Source: Afipia sp. 64-13 (GTDB lineage Bacteria > Pseudomonadota > Alphaproteobacteria > Rhizobiales > Xanthobacteraceae). Taken from it: DNA of 54,608 bases. A program made the translations under genes and the position numbers. Each line of letters starts with the position of its first letter. Position 1 is the first letter of the stretch. This document shows positions 34,414 through 44,697 of the stretch, piece after piece. Location: contig MKUJ01000018.1 in assembly GCA_001897755.1 (NCBI GenBank), forward strand, positions 1 through 54,608, read 5' to 3'. The notes below the pieces were generated by a model. The model was not told where the DNA came from and ran no database searches. It saw only the letters and a list, made by a program, of their open reading frames with translations.

Positions 34414-35199
34414 ATGCAGCAACGCCTCTCTTGGGCTGAAACGGTTACGTACGGCTTCATCGGCCTGGCGGTCTTTCTCGGGGTCTGGTACGCGCTGCCG
34501 ACGATCGGTCTCGTGCCGCAACAATTTCTGCCGAGCCCCGTCACTGTGCTCAACCGCATGGTCGTTCTGATGACGCAACCGTTCGCCGGCGCGACGTTGC
34601 CTGCTCATATTGGCTACAGCTTCATCCGCTTCTTCACCGGATTCTTGCTGGCGGCGCTGATCGGCATTCCGCTTGGCCTGATCATGGGCTGGTTTCGCGT
34701 CGTCGACGAAATCGTCGCGCCGATCTTCGACGGGTTGCGTTTCATCGCGCCGATTGCGTGGGTGCCGTTCGCGGCTCTCTGGTTCGGAACCGGCGTGGGC
34801 GGACCCGTCATGATCATTTTCGCCGGTGCCTTCCCGCCTTGCGTCATCAATGCCTATCGCGGCGCCAAGCAGGTCGATCCGCAATTGATCGAAGCCGCCG
34901 AGATGCTCGGCACCGGCCATCTGCGCATGATGACGGAGATTCTGCTGCCGGCCTCCGTGCCGTCCATTGTGGCGGGGCTGCGCGTCGCGGCCGGACTTGG
35001 GTGGCAATCGCTCGTCGGCGCGGAGTTGATCGTCGCCTCCACCGGCGTGGGTTTCATGATGGTGCAGGCTCAGGGCAACGTCGCCACGTCGACCGTCATG
35101 TGCGGCATGGTCGCGATCGGCATCGTCGGCCTCATCATCGACATGCTGCTTCGTCGCGGCGAGGAGGCGATCCGTCGTCGCCGGGGGCTGGCTGAGTAA
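34414..35199 (+). CDS. ABC transporter permease (TauC/SsuC type), second copy
   Basis: The product has 261 residues, start ATG 34414 (MQQRLSWAETVTYGFIG). It is homologous to the preceding permease, with a second EAA loop EAAEMLGTGHLRMMTEILLPASVPSIVAGLR. Two distinct permeases are less common than one in Tau/Ssu systems. It sits ten bases before the ATPase gene. A longer in-frame start at 34336 lies inside the first permease and is rejected. Confidence 0.92.
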   Translation: MQQRLSWAETVTYGFIGLAVFLGVWYALPTIGLVPQQFLPSPVTVLNRMVVLMTQPFAGATLPAHIGYSFIRFFTGFLLAALIGIPLGLIMGWFRVVDEIVAPIFDGLRFIAPIAWVPFAALWFGTGVGGPVMIIFAGAFPPCVINAYRGAKQVDPQLIEAAEMLGTGHLRMMTEILLPASVPSIVAGLRVAAGLGWQSLVGAELIVASTGVGFMMVQAQGNVATSTVMCGMVAIGIVGLIIDMLLRRGEEAIRRRRGLAE

Positions 35200-35209
35200 A
35201 GGGGACAGA

Positions 35210-36007
35210 ATGGGATCGATCCGTTTTGAGAATGTTGGCAAGGTCTACGGGAACGCGAAGACCGGCTTCAAGGCGCTTGACGGCGTTTCCCTCGATATTT
35301 CGGAGAAGGAGTTTGTCGCGATCGTCGGACCTTCGGGATGCGGCAAGACGACGTGTCTGCGAATGGTTGCCGGATTTGAGAGCGTGTCGAGCGGCAAGGT
35401 TCTGGTGAACGATAAAACGGTTACGACTCCGGGCGCCGATCGCGCCGTTGTGTTCCAGCAGTTTGCGCTTTTTCCATGGAAAACGGTGCGGCAGAACATT
35501 GAATTTGGTCTGCGCAACAAGGGTATCGGCAGGGCCGAGCGCAACCGTCTCGTCGCGGACGCGCTGAAACTGATGACGCTGGAAAGTCATGGCGATGCGT
35601 ATCCGCATCAATTGTCCGGCGGCATGCAACAGCGCGTTGCGATCGCCCGTGCCTATGTTCTCGATCCGAGCGTTCTTTTGATGGATGAGCCGTTCGGTGC
35701 GCTCGATGCACAAACCCGCGTCGTAATGCAGGAAGAACTGGTCCGGCTGGCGCGGGTCAATCCCCGCACGGTGCTGTTTATTACTCACGGTGTCGAGGAG
35801 GCCGTTTATCTCGCCGACCGTGTCGCGATCATGACCCGCAGGCCGGGCACGATCAAGGAAGTCATCGACATCAAATCGATCCGGACCCAGGAGAAATGGG
35901 ACAGCTACGAGAAGATCGAAGATGTCATGGATCTTGAATCCTTTGTCCATTTGCGGACGCGGATCTGGAAATCGTTGCGTGAAGAAAAAATCGCTGCGGT
36001 CACTTAA
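35210..36007 (+). CDS. ABC transporter ATP-binding protein (TauB/SsuB type)
   Basis: The 265-residue ATPase has Walker A GPSGCGKTT, Q-loop VFQQFALFPWKTV, signature LSGGMQQRVAIARA, Walker B VLLMDEPFGALDA and the H-loop LFITHGVEEAV. It energises the importer encoded with it. The family covers nitrate, sulfonate, taurine and bicarbonate uptake; the substrate must be inferred from neighbours. Confidence 0.95.
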   Translation: MGSIRFENVGKVYGNAKTGFKALDGVSLDISEKEFVAIVGPSGCGKTTCLRMVAGFESVSSGKVLVNDKTVTTPGADRAVVFQQFALFPWKTVRQNIEFGLRNKGIGRAERNRLVADALKLMTLESHGDAYPHQLSGGMQQRVAIARAYVLDPSVLLMDEPFGALDAQTRVVMQEELVRLARVNPRTVLFITHGVEEAVYLADRVAIMTRRPGTIKEVIDIKSIRTQEKWDSYEKIEDVMDLESFVHLRTRIWKSLREEKIAAVT

Positions 36008-36037
36008 TTTGCAGCGAGCAATCTGAAAAGGGAGAAA

Positions 36038-37099
36038 ATGATGAAAAGTTTACGACGTTTGGGAGTGACCTTGGTGGCGGGATTTGCTGCCGTTGCTGTC
36101 GCGTCCGGCAGTTCGCGCGCAGCCGATCAAATCGGTGTCAGTTATCAGCCTTCTCTTTATTGGGCGCTGCCGTTTTATTACGCCACGCAGCAGGGATGGT
36201 GGAAGGAAGTCGGTCTGTCTCCGAATTTCTCGACATTCCCGGCCGGGGCGCCGCAAATCGCGGCCGGCGCTTCAGGCTCATGGGACGTCGGAGCCACGGG
36301 CTCGGTGCCCGCCGTGCTTGGCGCGGCCCGCTTCAACATTCAAACGATCGGCATCAGCAACGACGAGTCGAAGACCAATGCGCTGATGGCCACGCCCAAG
36401 GATTATCAGGCGATCAAGGCGGATCCCGCCAAGCTCAAGGGGCAGCGCATTCTGCTGACGACCAATTCGACCGTAGATTACGCCACGCGCAATTGCCTCG
36501 ACAAGATGGGGGTGAAGCAGAGCGACGTGCAGTTCGTCAATCTCGGTCAGGCGCAGATCATCACCGCCGTCACGTCGGGCAACGGCAGTATTGCGGGCGT
36601 CTGGGCGCCGAACACCTACACGCTTCAGGCCAGGGCGAAGGCCGAATATCTGTGTAGCGGCGCCGATGCGGGGGCGATGGTCCCGGGCGCGCTGATCGTG
36701 ACCGCCGACTACGCCAAGAAAAATCCGGAGAATGTCGCCAAGTTCCTCGCCGTTTATCTGCGCGGCTGGTCGTGGGCGAAGGCGCATCCGGCCGAGGCGA
36801 GAAAGATGGCGCTTGCCTTCTATAAAGAAGGCGGCCTTGAAGCCACGCCTGAGGCGATGGAGCAGGAGTTCAAGCTGCGTCCGGTTTACTCGCTGGATGA
36901 AGAGCTCAAGCTGATGGACAATTCGAAGGGGCTGTCGGAGGTCGATACCTGGTTCTCCAACATCGGCAAGTACATGACGAGCGTTAACACGCTGTCGTCC
37001 AATCCTGATCCGAAAAGCTACATCACCGACAAATACATGAAGATGATCGCGGCCGATCCGAAGCTGCGCGCCTTCGCTACCGAGTTCGACAAGAAATGA
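36038..37099 (+). CDS. ABC transporter substrate-binding protein (NMT1/TauA-like)
   Basis: The product has 353 residues with a signal peptide (about 1-29, LVAGFAAVAVASGSSRAA). The mature protein is of the NMT1/SsuA-like fold: VSYQPSLYWALPFYYATQQGWWKEVGL, GSWDVGATGSVPAVLG, GVWAPNTYTLQARAKAEYLC. Start 36038 or 36041 (MMK..); the latter has better spacing from GGGAG. A strong hairpin follows the stop and may protect this part of the transcript to give the excess of binding protein normal for such systems. Confidence 0.9.
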   Translation: MMKSLRRLGVTLVAGFAAVAVASGSSRAADQIGVSYQPSLYWALPFYYATQQGWWKEVGLSPNFSTFPAGAPQIAAGASGSWDVGATGSVPAVLGAARFNIQTIGISNDESKTNALMATPKDYQAIKADPAKLKGQRILLTTNSTVDYATRNCLDKMGVKQSDVQFVNLGQAQIITAVTSGNGSIAGVWAPNTYTLQARAKAEYLCSGADAGAMVPGALIVTADYAKKNPENVAKFLAVYLRGWSWAKAHPAEARKMALAFYKEGGLEATPEAMEQEFKLRPVYSLDEELKLMDNSKGLSEVDTWFSNIGKYMTSVNTLSSNPDPKSYITDKYMKMIAADPKLRAFATEFDKK

Positions 37100-38473
<1,374 letters not shown>

Positions 38474-38476
38474 GCC

Positions 38477-39241
38477 ATGTTCAAACCTGTCGGTCTTTTC
38501 GATCTGACCGGGCGCACCGCGCTTGTGACCGGCGGCAACAGCGGTATCGGCCTGACTATGGCGCGCGCGCTGGCGCTGGCCGGTGCGTCCATCGTTCTCG
38601 TCGCACGCCGCGCGGACGAACTGGAAAGGGCGGCTGCCACTTTGCGCGGGGAGGGATTCGACGCCGGCGTCGCTATTGCTGATCTGGCCAAGGCCGCGGC
38701 CATCCCTGCGCTTGCCGATACGCTTGCGGACAAGACCATCGACATCATCGTCAACGCGGCTGGCGTGAATCTGCGTCAGCCGTTCCAGACCGTGTCCGCC
38801 GAAGCGTTCGACCTGCACATGGCGCTTCATCTGCGCGCGCCGTTTCTTCTGACCCAGGCTTTCGCGCCGGGAATGGCGGGTCGCCGTTGGGGACGCATTA
38901 TCAATATCGCGTCACTGCAGAGCACACGCGCTTTTGCGGATTCCGCGCCTTACGGGGCTGCCAAGGGCGGCATCGTTCAATTGACGCGAGCGACCGCGGA
39001 GGAGTGGTCGCGCCATGGCATCACTTGCAATGCAATCGCGCCGGGATTCTTTCCAACGCCGCTCACGGCCCCTGTTTTCGACGATGCAACGCGCTCCGGC
39101 CGCATGGCGGCGCAAACCGCCATCGGCCGCAATGGCAATCTCGATGATCTGCATGGCGTGACGATCTTTTTCGCATCCGATGCATCGGCCTACATCACCG
39201 GCCAGACGCTCGCGGTGGATGGCGGCTTCACCGCCAAATAG
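38477..39241 (+). CDS. Short-chain dehydrogenase of the catabolic cluster
   Basis: The product has 254 residues with TGGNSGIG cofactor motif (about 19-26), VNAAG (NNAG variant), Ser in IASLQST and YGAAKGG (Tyr-x3-Lys). The C-terminal [10 protein letters not shown] is classical. It is three bases after the HisD homologue, so co-translated. In the DHPS pathway of Cupriavidus an SDR (HpsO) interconverts DHPS stereoisomers; whether this is the same reaction is not known. Confidence 0.9.
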   Translation: MFKPVGLFDLTGRTALVTGGNSGIGLTMARALALAGASIVLVARRADELERAAATLRGEGFDAGVAIADLAKAAAIPALADTLADKTIDIIVNAAGVNLRQPFQTVSAEAFDLHMALHLRAPFLLTQAFAPGMAGRRWGRIINIASLQSTRAFADSAPYGAAKGGIVQLTRATAEEWSRHGITCNAIAPGFFPTPLTAPVFDDATRSGRMAAQTAIGRNGNLDDLHGVTIFFASDASAYITGQTLAVDGGFTAK

Positions 39242-39251
39242 GAACCGGACA

Positions 39252-40247
39252 ATGAAGGCGCTCGTTTATCTTGGGCCGAACTCGCTTGCTTATCGCGATG
39301 AACCGGACCCTACACCCGGCAATGACGAAGCAATTGTGAAGGTCGAGGCGGTTGGAATCTGCGGCTCCGACATGCATGCCTACCATGGGCTCGACTCGCG
39401 CCGCCCCGCGCCGCTCATCCTTGGGCATGAGGCGGCGGGCACCGTCGTCACGGGGCCTCGCACCGGAGCGCGCGTCACGATCAATCCGCTGGTGATCGAT
39501 CCTTTGTGTCCCTATGCGGTTCGGGGATTGCCGCATCTGTCGCCGACACGACAAATTCTGTCGATGCCGCCGCGCCCCGGAGCTTTCGCTGACTATGTCA
39601 GCGTTCCGGAACGCAACATGCTGCCGATCTCACCTGATTTGCCGATCTTCGAGGCGGCCCTGGCAGAACCAATCGCGGTGTCATGGCATGCCGTTCGTGT
39701 GGGCGCCGAAAAGCTGCGGCAACCGATTGCGACGGCCCGTGTCGCCGTGGTTGGTGGCGGCGCGATCGGCCTCGCGGCTGCGCTGGTGGCAAAATTGTTC
39801 GCGGCAGCCGAAGTGCATGTCGGCGAAACCAACGCGGGACGGCGTGAGACGCTGCAGGCGATCATAGGCCTCACGGTTTATGACCCATCCGATGGCGGTG
39901 AACCGCAAGCCGACAGCATGGATCTTGTTATCGACGCGGTGGGAGCAGGCACGACACGAGCGGCCGCGAGCCGCATGGTACGTCCGGGCGGCGTTATCGT
40001 TCATATTGGTCTGCTGCCTGGGACCGACGGTCTCGATATCCGCAAGGTGACCTTGCAGGAAATCACCTTCACCGGGTCCTATTGTTACACGCCACAGGAT
40101 TTCGCCGATACGGTCCATGCGCTGGAGCATCGCCGCTTCGGTCCGATCGGCTGGATCGAACAGCGAAGCCTTGTTGATGGCGCGCAGGCTTTCCGGGATA
40201 TCGATTCAGGCTCGGTTTCAGCCGCCAAGATCGTGCTGCGAGTTTGA
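39252..40247 (+). CDS. Zinc-type MDR alcohol dehydrogenase lacking the structural-zinc cysteines
   Basis: The product has 331 residues. The catalytic zinc ligands are suggested by VGICGSDMHAYHG and ILGHEAAGTVV, the Rossmann motif by VVGGGAIGLAAALVA. The four-Cys structural-zinc lobe, normally CGxCxxCxxGxxxxC, is reduced to INPLVIDPLCPYAVRGLPHLSPTRQ with one Cys, although the flanking sequence is otherwise that of sorbitol/threonine-type enzymes. It follows the SDR by ten bases. In DHPS catabolism a dehydrogenase pair (HpsO/HpsP) accompanies HpsN. Confidence 0.9.
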   Translation: MKALVYLGPNSLAYRDEPDPTPGNDEAIVKVEAVGICGSDMHAYHGLDSRRPAPLILGHEAAGTVVTGPRTGARVTINPLVIDPLCPYAVRGLPHLSPTRQILSMPPRPGAFADYVSVPERNMLPISPDLPIFEAALAEPIAVSWHAVRVGAEKLRQPIATARVAVVGGGAIGLAAALVAKLFAAAEVHVGETNAGRRETLQAIIGLTVYDPSDGGEPQADSMDLVIDAVGAGTTRAAASRMVRPGGVIVHIGLLPGTDGLDIRKVTLQEITFTGSYCYTPQDFADTVHALEHRRFGPIGWIEQRSLVDGAQAFRDIDSGSVSAAKIVLRV

Positions 40248-40334
40248 TCAAACCAAACGCTCTGACGGATGGATAAACATCAGGATTCCTTGCTCTCGTC
40301 TGGGCAATGATCCGGCACGGAGAAAGAATAGCGC

Positions 40335-41234
40335 ATGGCAAGTATTGGATTCATCGGACTTGGGCGCATGGGAAACGCCATGTCTCGCAAGCTGGTCGAT
40401 GCCGGGCATGAGGTGTGGGTTTTCGATATCAACCCCGAGGCGGTGAAAATTATTGTCGCCAGCGGTGGTCATGGGGCGGCCAGTGCAGCCGAGGCCGCTA
40501 GCAATCGCGATTTTGTCGTGACGATGCTGCCGAACGGTCCCGATGTTGAGGAGACCCTGTTCGGTGCGCCTGACGTGGCGAACGCGATGGCAAAGAGTAC
40601 ACTCTATATCGACATGAGCACGATTGCGCCGGATGCGACGGACAGGATCACCAAACGCCTATCGGATATAGGAATCCGCATGGTCGATGCCCCGGTCGGT
40701 GGAACCTCGGAATTTGCCGAGCGAGGGCAGTTGTTGATCCTTGCCGGTGGCGACCAACGGGACGTCGGGGCGGCGCAGCCGGTGTTCGACGCAGTTGGCC
40801 GTGAAACGATTTATTGCGGCGCAAGCGGAGCAGGGACCCGAACGAAACTGGTCAACAATTACATGTCCACTGCATTAAACGTGCTGACTGCCGAAGTGCT
40901 GACATTTGCCGAAGTAGCCGGGCTTGATGTGATGCGGACGGTGAAGATCCTGGCCGGGACCACGGCGGGCAAAGGCTTTCTGAGCGGTGCATATGAGCGA
41001 AAGATATTCAGTGGAGATATCTCGCCCGAGTTCGGTTTGGCGCTTGCGTCGAAGGATCTGAATCTCGCCCTGAACTACGGAGCAAACCTGAACGTTCCCT
41101 TGAGCGTCGGCGCGGCGGCCTCTCAGATTTATGCAATGTCTCGCGCGGAAGGTTTTGGGTCAAATGACTGGTCGGCTGTCCTCGAAACCCTCAGGCTCAC
41201 GGCGGCGCTCCCCGGCAAGACACTGAACGGTTAG
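40335..41234 (+). CDS. Beta-hydroxyacid dehydrogenase, YihU/3-hydroxyisobutyrate type
   Basis: The 299-residue enzyme has the cofactor motif GFIGLGRMG (5-13), VDAPVGGTSEFAERGQL, catalytic Lys171 (KLVNNYMSTALNVLTAEV) and the DWSAVLETLR end. Over much of its length it reads like E. coli YihU, the sulfolactaldehyde reductase, including TMLPNG, DMSTI and AGKG. However the sulfonate-binding Arg123 of YihU is Gly123 here, whereas Asn174 and Ser178 are kept. It is 87 bases after the MDR gene and probably the last gene of the cluster. Confidence 0.9.
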   Translation: MASIGFIGLGRMGNAMSRKLVDAGHEVWVFDINPEAVKIIVASGGHGAASAAEAASNRDFVVTMLPNGPDVEETLFGAPDVANAMAKSTLYIDMSTIAPDATDRITKRLSDIGIRMVDAPVGGTSEFAERGQLLILAGGDQRDVGAAQPVFDAVGRETIYCGASGAGTRTKLVNNYMSTALNVLTAEVLTFAEVAGLDVMRTVKILAGTTAGKGFLSGAYERKIFSGDISPEFGLALASKDLNLALNYGANLNVPLSVGAAASQIYAMSRAEGFGSNDWSAVLETLRLTAALPGKTLNG

Positions 41235-41536
41235 AGGAGCTGAGCGGAAGCAGACGCGCCGCGGTCGGTCTCCGATATCGGGATCAGTTTTGCTATCTGT
41301 CGGTATCAGGGCTGCTGCAGCGGTTCTCTTTCCACAGTATCGGCTCACTCGGAATCTCAGCATACATACCGAGGGGCGTGTATAAAAACAGCGCAGGAAT
41401 TGCCCTTGCGCCTACAAAGTCAATAAGACCATTCAGAAATCCAGGTGCCCATCTTGATCCCAGTGCGGCGCGCCATTCTCACGGAACATGCGCGATCAAC
41501 TCACGTTGCTTTTCCGACGTTCGAGGAGTTGATCGC
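41235..41536. other. Long intergenic region
   Basis: These 302 bases hold no credible gene. The only structure I see is the inverted repeat at 41487-41539, which covers the start of the next small ORF. An upstream in-frame ATG at 41378 gives a 53-residue N-terminal extension without a ribosome-binding site or recognisable composition. Confidence 0.6.
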
Positions 41537-41539
41537 ATG
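41487..41539 (+). promoter_or_regulatory. Hairpin masking the start codon of a small gene
   Basis: CATGCG-C-GATCAACTC (41487-41502) pairs with GAGTTGATCGCATG (41526-41539); 14 base pairs form with one bulged base. The right arm includes the ATG at 41537 and adjoins the GAGGAG ribosome-binding site. ACGT at 41503 and 41517 can extend the stem inside the loop. Such a fold would block initiation unless opened. Confidence 0.55.
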
Positions 41540-41683
41540 GAAGAAATTCTCAAGACACAGAAGATCGAAGGGACCAAGGGCGAGGTGAAGCCGCTGAACG
41601 AGCGCGATCCGGCACAGAAGAAGCCCGACGTGCCAAAAGAAAATGAAGCATCCGAGTCCGCTCCGAAACCCTTGCCGGAGTGA
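41537..41683 (+). CDS. Small charged protein, 48 residues
   Basis: ATG 41537 with CGAGGAG upstream encodes MEEILKTQKIEGTKGEVKPL.. ending in ..ASESAPKPLPE. It is rich in Lys, Glu and Pro and probably disordered, with no membrane segment or known domain. Start, ribosome-binding site and composition support it as real, but no homology can be claimed. It ends 22 bases from the convergent cbbR stop. Confidence 0.5.
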   Translation: MEEILKTQKIEGTKGEVKPLNERDPAQKKPDVPKENEASESAPKPLPE

Positions 41684-41705
41684 GGAGGCGGCTACCCGCG
41701 ATCCG

Positions 41706-42644
41706 TTACAACCGCTTCAGCGGAGCGCTCGGCAGATATTTCGCGCCTTCCGCCGCCAGAAAATCCAGCATGGCCTGCGCCGGCGGCAGCAAGATTTTGT
41801 CCTGCCGGCGCACCACGTACCACTGCCGCACCACCGGCAGGCCGGCGACATCCAGCATCACCAATCGTCCATCCTCGATCTCGGTGGCCACGGTATGCGC
41901 GGAAATGAACGCGATGCCGAGGCCGGCGAGCACGGCCTGCTTGATGGTCTCGTTGCTGCTCATTTCCATCCCGATGACCGGCTGGAATTCGGCCGTCTCG
42001 AACAACTGCTCCATCAGCATGCGCGTGCCTGATCCCTGTTCGCGGCTCAGGAAGGTCTCGTGCGACAGGTCGACGATGGCCAAACCGAAATCGTGCTCCA
42101 GCCAGTGGCCCTTCGGCGCGACGATGATGTGAGGATTGTCGCCGATCAGGTGGGTCTCGACGTCGATGTCCGCGGGGGCGCGTCCCATGATGGCGATGTC
42201 GAGCTCATAACCGCGCAGCGCGTCGCGTAGCTCCTGCCGGTTGCCGATCTTGAGCGTGATCTCGACCTGCGGATAGAGCTTGGAGAAGGCGGCCATCGCG
42301 AATGGCACGAAATATTTCGCGGTACTGACGGCGCCGATCGCGACCCGTCCCCCGGTGCGGCCGGCGATCATATCGAGCGAGGTGGCGCAGTTGGAAAGCG
42401 CGGCCTCGACACGCTCCAGCAGGCCCAGCACCTCCTGCCCGGCGCCGGTTAGAACCATGCCGTCGCTGGTGCGCTGAAGCAGGGGATGGCCTGCAAGATC
42501 CTGCAGATTGCGAAGCTGAAGGGTGACAGCAGGTTGGGTGAGATTCAGCCGGGCTGCGGCCGCAGTCACGCTGCCCGTCGCGGCCACCGCCCCGAGCGCG
42601 CGAAGCTGCCTGATCGTCACGTCCTGTAGCCTCGATATAAGCAA
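41706..42644 (-). CDS. cbbR: LysR-type regulator of the Calvin cycle operon
   Basis: CbbR activates the cbb operon in response to reductant and phosphorylated metabolites. The 312-residue product has the HTH ([29 protein letters not shown]) and effector domain with [19 protein letters not shown], a hallmark of CbbR, and [12 protein letters not shown]. The start is a TTG at 42644 with AGGA eight bases upstream; a GTG at 42620 is the alternative. It is divergent from cbbF, as in other CbbR systems. Confidence 0.92.
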   Translation of the reverse strand: MLISRLQDVTIRQLRALGAVAATGSVTAAAARLNLTQPAVTLQLRNLQDLAGHPLLQRTSDGMVLTGAGQEVLGLLERVEAALSNCATSLDMIAGRTGGRVAIGAVSTAKYFVPFAMAAFSKLYPQVEITLKIGNRQELRDALRGYELDIAIMGRAPADIDVETHLIGDNPHIIVAPKGHWLEHDFGLAIVDLSHETFLSREQGSGTRMLMEQLFETAEFQPVIGMEMSSNETIKQAVLAGLGIAFISAHTVATEIEDGRLVMLDVAGLPVVRQWYVVRRQDKILLPPAQAMLDFLAAEGAKYLPSAPLKRL

Positions 42645-42720
42645 ATCTTTTGTCCTGCAAAATATATCGAAATTTTACTTATTCCGAAGCCCGCGTCAAT
42701 GTTTCGCCATGGCCCGCTGA
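42645..42720. promoter_or_regulatory. cbbR-cbbF divergent promoter region
   Basis: The only strongly AT-rich part of this operon's surroundings, with ATATATCGAAATTTTACTTAT and the related GATATAAGCAAA across the cbbR start in opposite sense. CbbR sites follow a loose T-N11-A pattern, and several such frames fit here. Exact operators cannot be fixed by eye. Confidence 0.45.
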
Positions 42721-42735
42721 ACGAGGCCAGAGAAA

Positions 42736-42754
42736 TCCCGCCCGGAGGGCGGGA
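42736..42754 (+). repeat. Hairpin in the cbbF leader
   Basis: TCCCGCCC and GGGCGGGA are perfect eight-base arms around GGA, ending 21 bases before the cbbF ATG. It could affect mRNA stability or translation of the operon's first gene. Confidence 0.45.
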
Positions 42755-42775
42755 AGACGGGACGGGGGCGATCGC

Positions 42776-43810
42776 ATGGATCAGGGTCAGACGCTGCGCC
42801 AACATCTGGACGGTTTTGCCACCGACCCTGACCGCCGATTGATCGCCGACGCCGTCGCCGCCTTCGCCGACGCCGCGATCGAGATCACCGAACTGACCTG
42901 CGGCGGAGCGCTCGCCGGGATCACCGGCGAGGGGCAAACCCTTAATGGCGACGGTGACATTCAGAAGGACCTCGACCTCCAGGCCGATCGGATCATCCGC
43001 CGCGCGCTTGCCGGGGTCTCCGTCGCGGCCCTGGCGTCCGAAGAGGCCAACGAGATCGAGATCCGCGATCCGGCGAGCGCGATCAGCATCGCTTTCGATC
43101 CGCTCGACGGCTCCTCGAACATCAACACCAACATGTCCGTCGGCACGATCTTCTCCATCGTGCGGACGCCGCTGCATGCCCGCGCGGCGTTCACCCAGCC
43201 GGGCACGACGCAGCTCGCGGCCGGCTTCGTGGTCTATGGCCCGCAGACCAGCCTCGTGCTCACGCTGGGCGACGGCGTCGACATCTTCACCCTCGATCGG
43301 AAGACCAGGGCATTCCGGCAGATCAGATCGCAGGTGAAGATTCCGCCGAACACCGCCGAGTTCGCGATCAACGCATCGAACCGCCGTCACTGGGATCCGC
43401 CGATCCTTGCCTACATCGACGATTGCATCGCCGGCGCCGACGGCGTTCTGCAGACCAACTTCAACATGCGCTGGATCGGATCGCTGGTGGCGGAGGCTTA
43501 CCGGATCCTGACGCGCGGCGGGATTTTCCTTTATCCGGCGGATGCCCGCGACGGCTATCGCGAGGGTCGGCTGCGTCTGCTCTACGAAGCGCACCCGATG
43601 GCCTTCATCATGGAGCAGGCGGGCGGCGGCGCGACGACCGGCAACCTGCGCATTCTCGATCTTGCCGCGAACACGCTGCACCAGCGCGTGCCGCTGATCA
43701 TGGGGTCGATCGAAAGTGTGCAGCGGCTCGAGCGCATGCACATGTCGCCGGACATCAAGTTCGAGCGTAACGCGCCGCTTTTCGCCACCCGCGGCCTGTT
43801 CCGCAACTGA
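42776..43810 (+). CDS. cbbF: Fructose-1,6-bisphosphatase / sedoheptulose-1,7-bisphosphatase, class I
   Basis: This enzyme removes the C1 phosphate of fructose and sedoheptulose bisphosphates in RuBP regeneration. ATG 42776 ([16 protein letters not shown]) gives 344 residues. The metal site motif [13 protein letters not shown] (about 106-118), ASEEANEIE and the C-terminal [13 protein letters not shown] are seen. It is first gene of the operon, with cbbP 14 bases downstream. Upstream in-frame starts lie in the promoter region. Confidence 0.95.
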   Translation: MDQGQTLRQHLDGFATDPDRRLIADAVAAFADAAIEITELTCGGALAGITGEGQTLNGDGDIQKDLDLQADRIIRRALAGVSVAALASEEANEIEIRDPASAISIAFDPLDGSSNINTNMSVGTIFSIVRTPLHARAAFTQPGTTQLAAGFVVYGPQTSLVLTLGDGVDIFTLDRKTRAFRQIRSQVKIPPNTAEFAINASNRRHWDPPILAYIDDCIAGADGVLQTNFNMRWIGSLVAEAYRILTRGGIFLYPADARDGYREGRLRLLYEAHPMAFIMEQAGGGATTGNLRILDLAANTLHQRVPLIMGSIESVQRLERMHMSPDIKFERNAPLFATRGLFRN

Positions 43811-43824
43811 GCCGGGAGACAATC

Positions 43825-44697
43825 GTGTCGAGGAAGCATCCCATCATCTCGATCACCGGCTCGTCAGGCGCAGGCACCACATCGGTGAAGCGGACCTTCG
43901 AGCAGATCTTTCGCCGCGAGAACGTCACCGCAGCCTATATCGAGGGCGACGCCTTTCATCGCTACAACCGCGTCGAAATGCGCACGCGCATGGCGGAGGA
44001 GGCGGAGCGGGGCAACAAGCACTTCAGCCATTTCAGCCCTGAGACCAATCTGTTCGAGGAACTGGAGCAGGTTTTCAAGAGCTATGGCGAAACCGGAACG
44101 GGAACGACCCGTCACTATGTGCACGATGCCGACGAGGCGGCACTGCATGGCGCCGAACCGGGCACATTCACGGATTGGCAGCAGCTGCCGGAGAATTCCG
44201 ATCTTTTGTTCTATGAAGGCCTGCACGGGGCTGTCGTCACCGACAAGGTGAATGTCGCGAAATACGCCGATCTGAAGATCGGTGTGGTTCCGGTCATCAA
44301 TCTCGAATGGATCCAGAAGTTGCATCGCGACCGCAGCGCGCGCGGCTATTCCACCGAGGCGGTAACCGACACCATCCTGCGCCGTATGCCGGATTACGTT
44401 CATTATATCTGTCCACAGTTCGGCGAGACCGACATCAACTTCCAGCGCATTCCGACCGTCGACACCTCGAATCCGTTCATCGCGCGCTGGATCCCGACGC
44501 CCGACGAATCGATGGTGGTGATCCGCCTGAAGAATCCGCGCGGCATCGATTTTCCCTACCTGCTGTCGATGATCCCGAACAGCTTCATGTCGCGCGCGAA
44601 CTCCATCGTCATTCACGGCGCGAAGCTCGATCTCGCGATGCAACTGATCCTCACCCCGCTGATCCTGCAACTCATTGACCGCAAGAGGCGCGCATGA
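43825..44697 (+). CDS. cbbP: Phosphoribulokinase
   Basis: This kinase makes ribulose-1,5-bisphosphate from ribulose-5-phosphate and ATP, committing carbon to RubisCO. The 290-residue, octameric proteobacterial form has the P-loop [12 protein letters not shown] (10-21) and substrate region [14 protein letters not shown]. It starts at GTG 43825 after GGGAGAC. Its end overlaps cbbT by four bases. Confidence 0.96.
   Translation: MSRKHPIISITGSSGAGTTSVKRTFEQIFRRENVTAAYIEGDAFHRYNRVEMRTRMAEEAERGNKHFSHFSPETNLFEELEQVFKSYGETGTGTTRHYVHDADEAALHGAEPGTFTDWQQLPENSDLLFYEGLHGAVVTDKVNVAKYADLKIGVVPVINLEWIQKLHRDRSARGYSTEAVTDTILRRMPDYVHYICPQFGETDINFQRIPTVDTSNPFIARWIPTPDESMVVIRLKNPRGIDFPYLLSMIPNSFMSRANSIVIHGAKLDLAMQLILTPLILQLIDRKRRA

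Noticed and set aside
41378-41536. N-terminal extension of the 48-residue ORF
   Set aside because: No ribosome-binding site at 41378 and the extension differs in composition; the internal ATG has CGAGGAG at good spacing.
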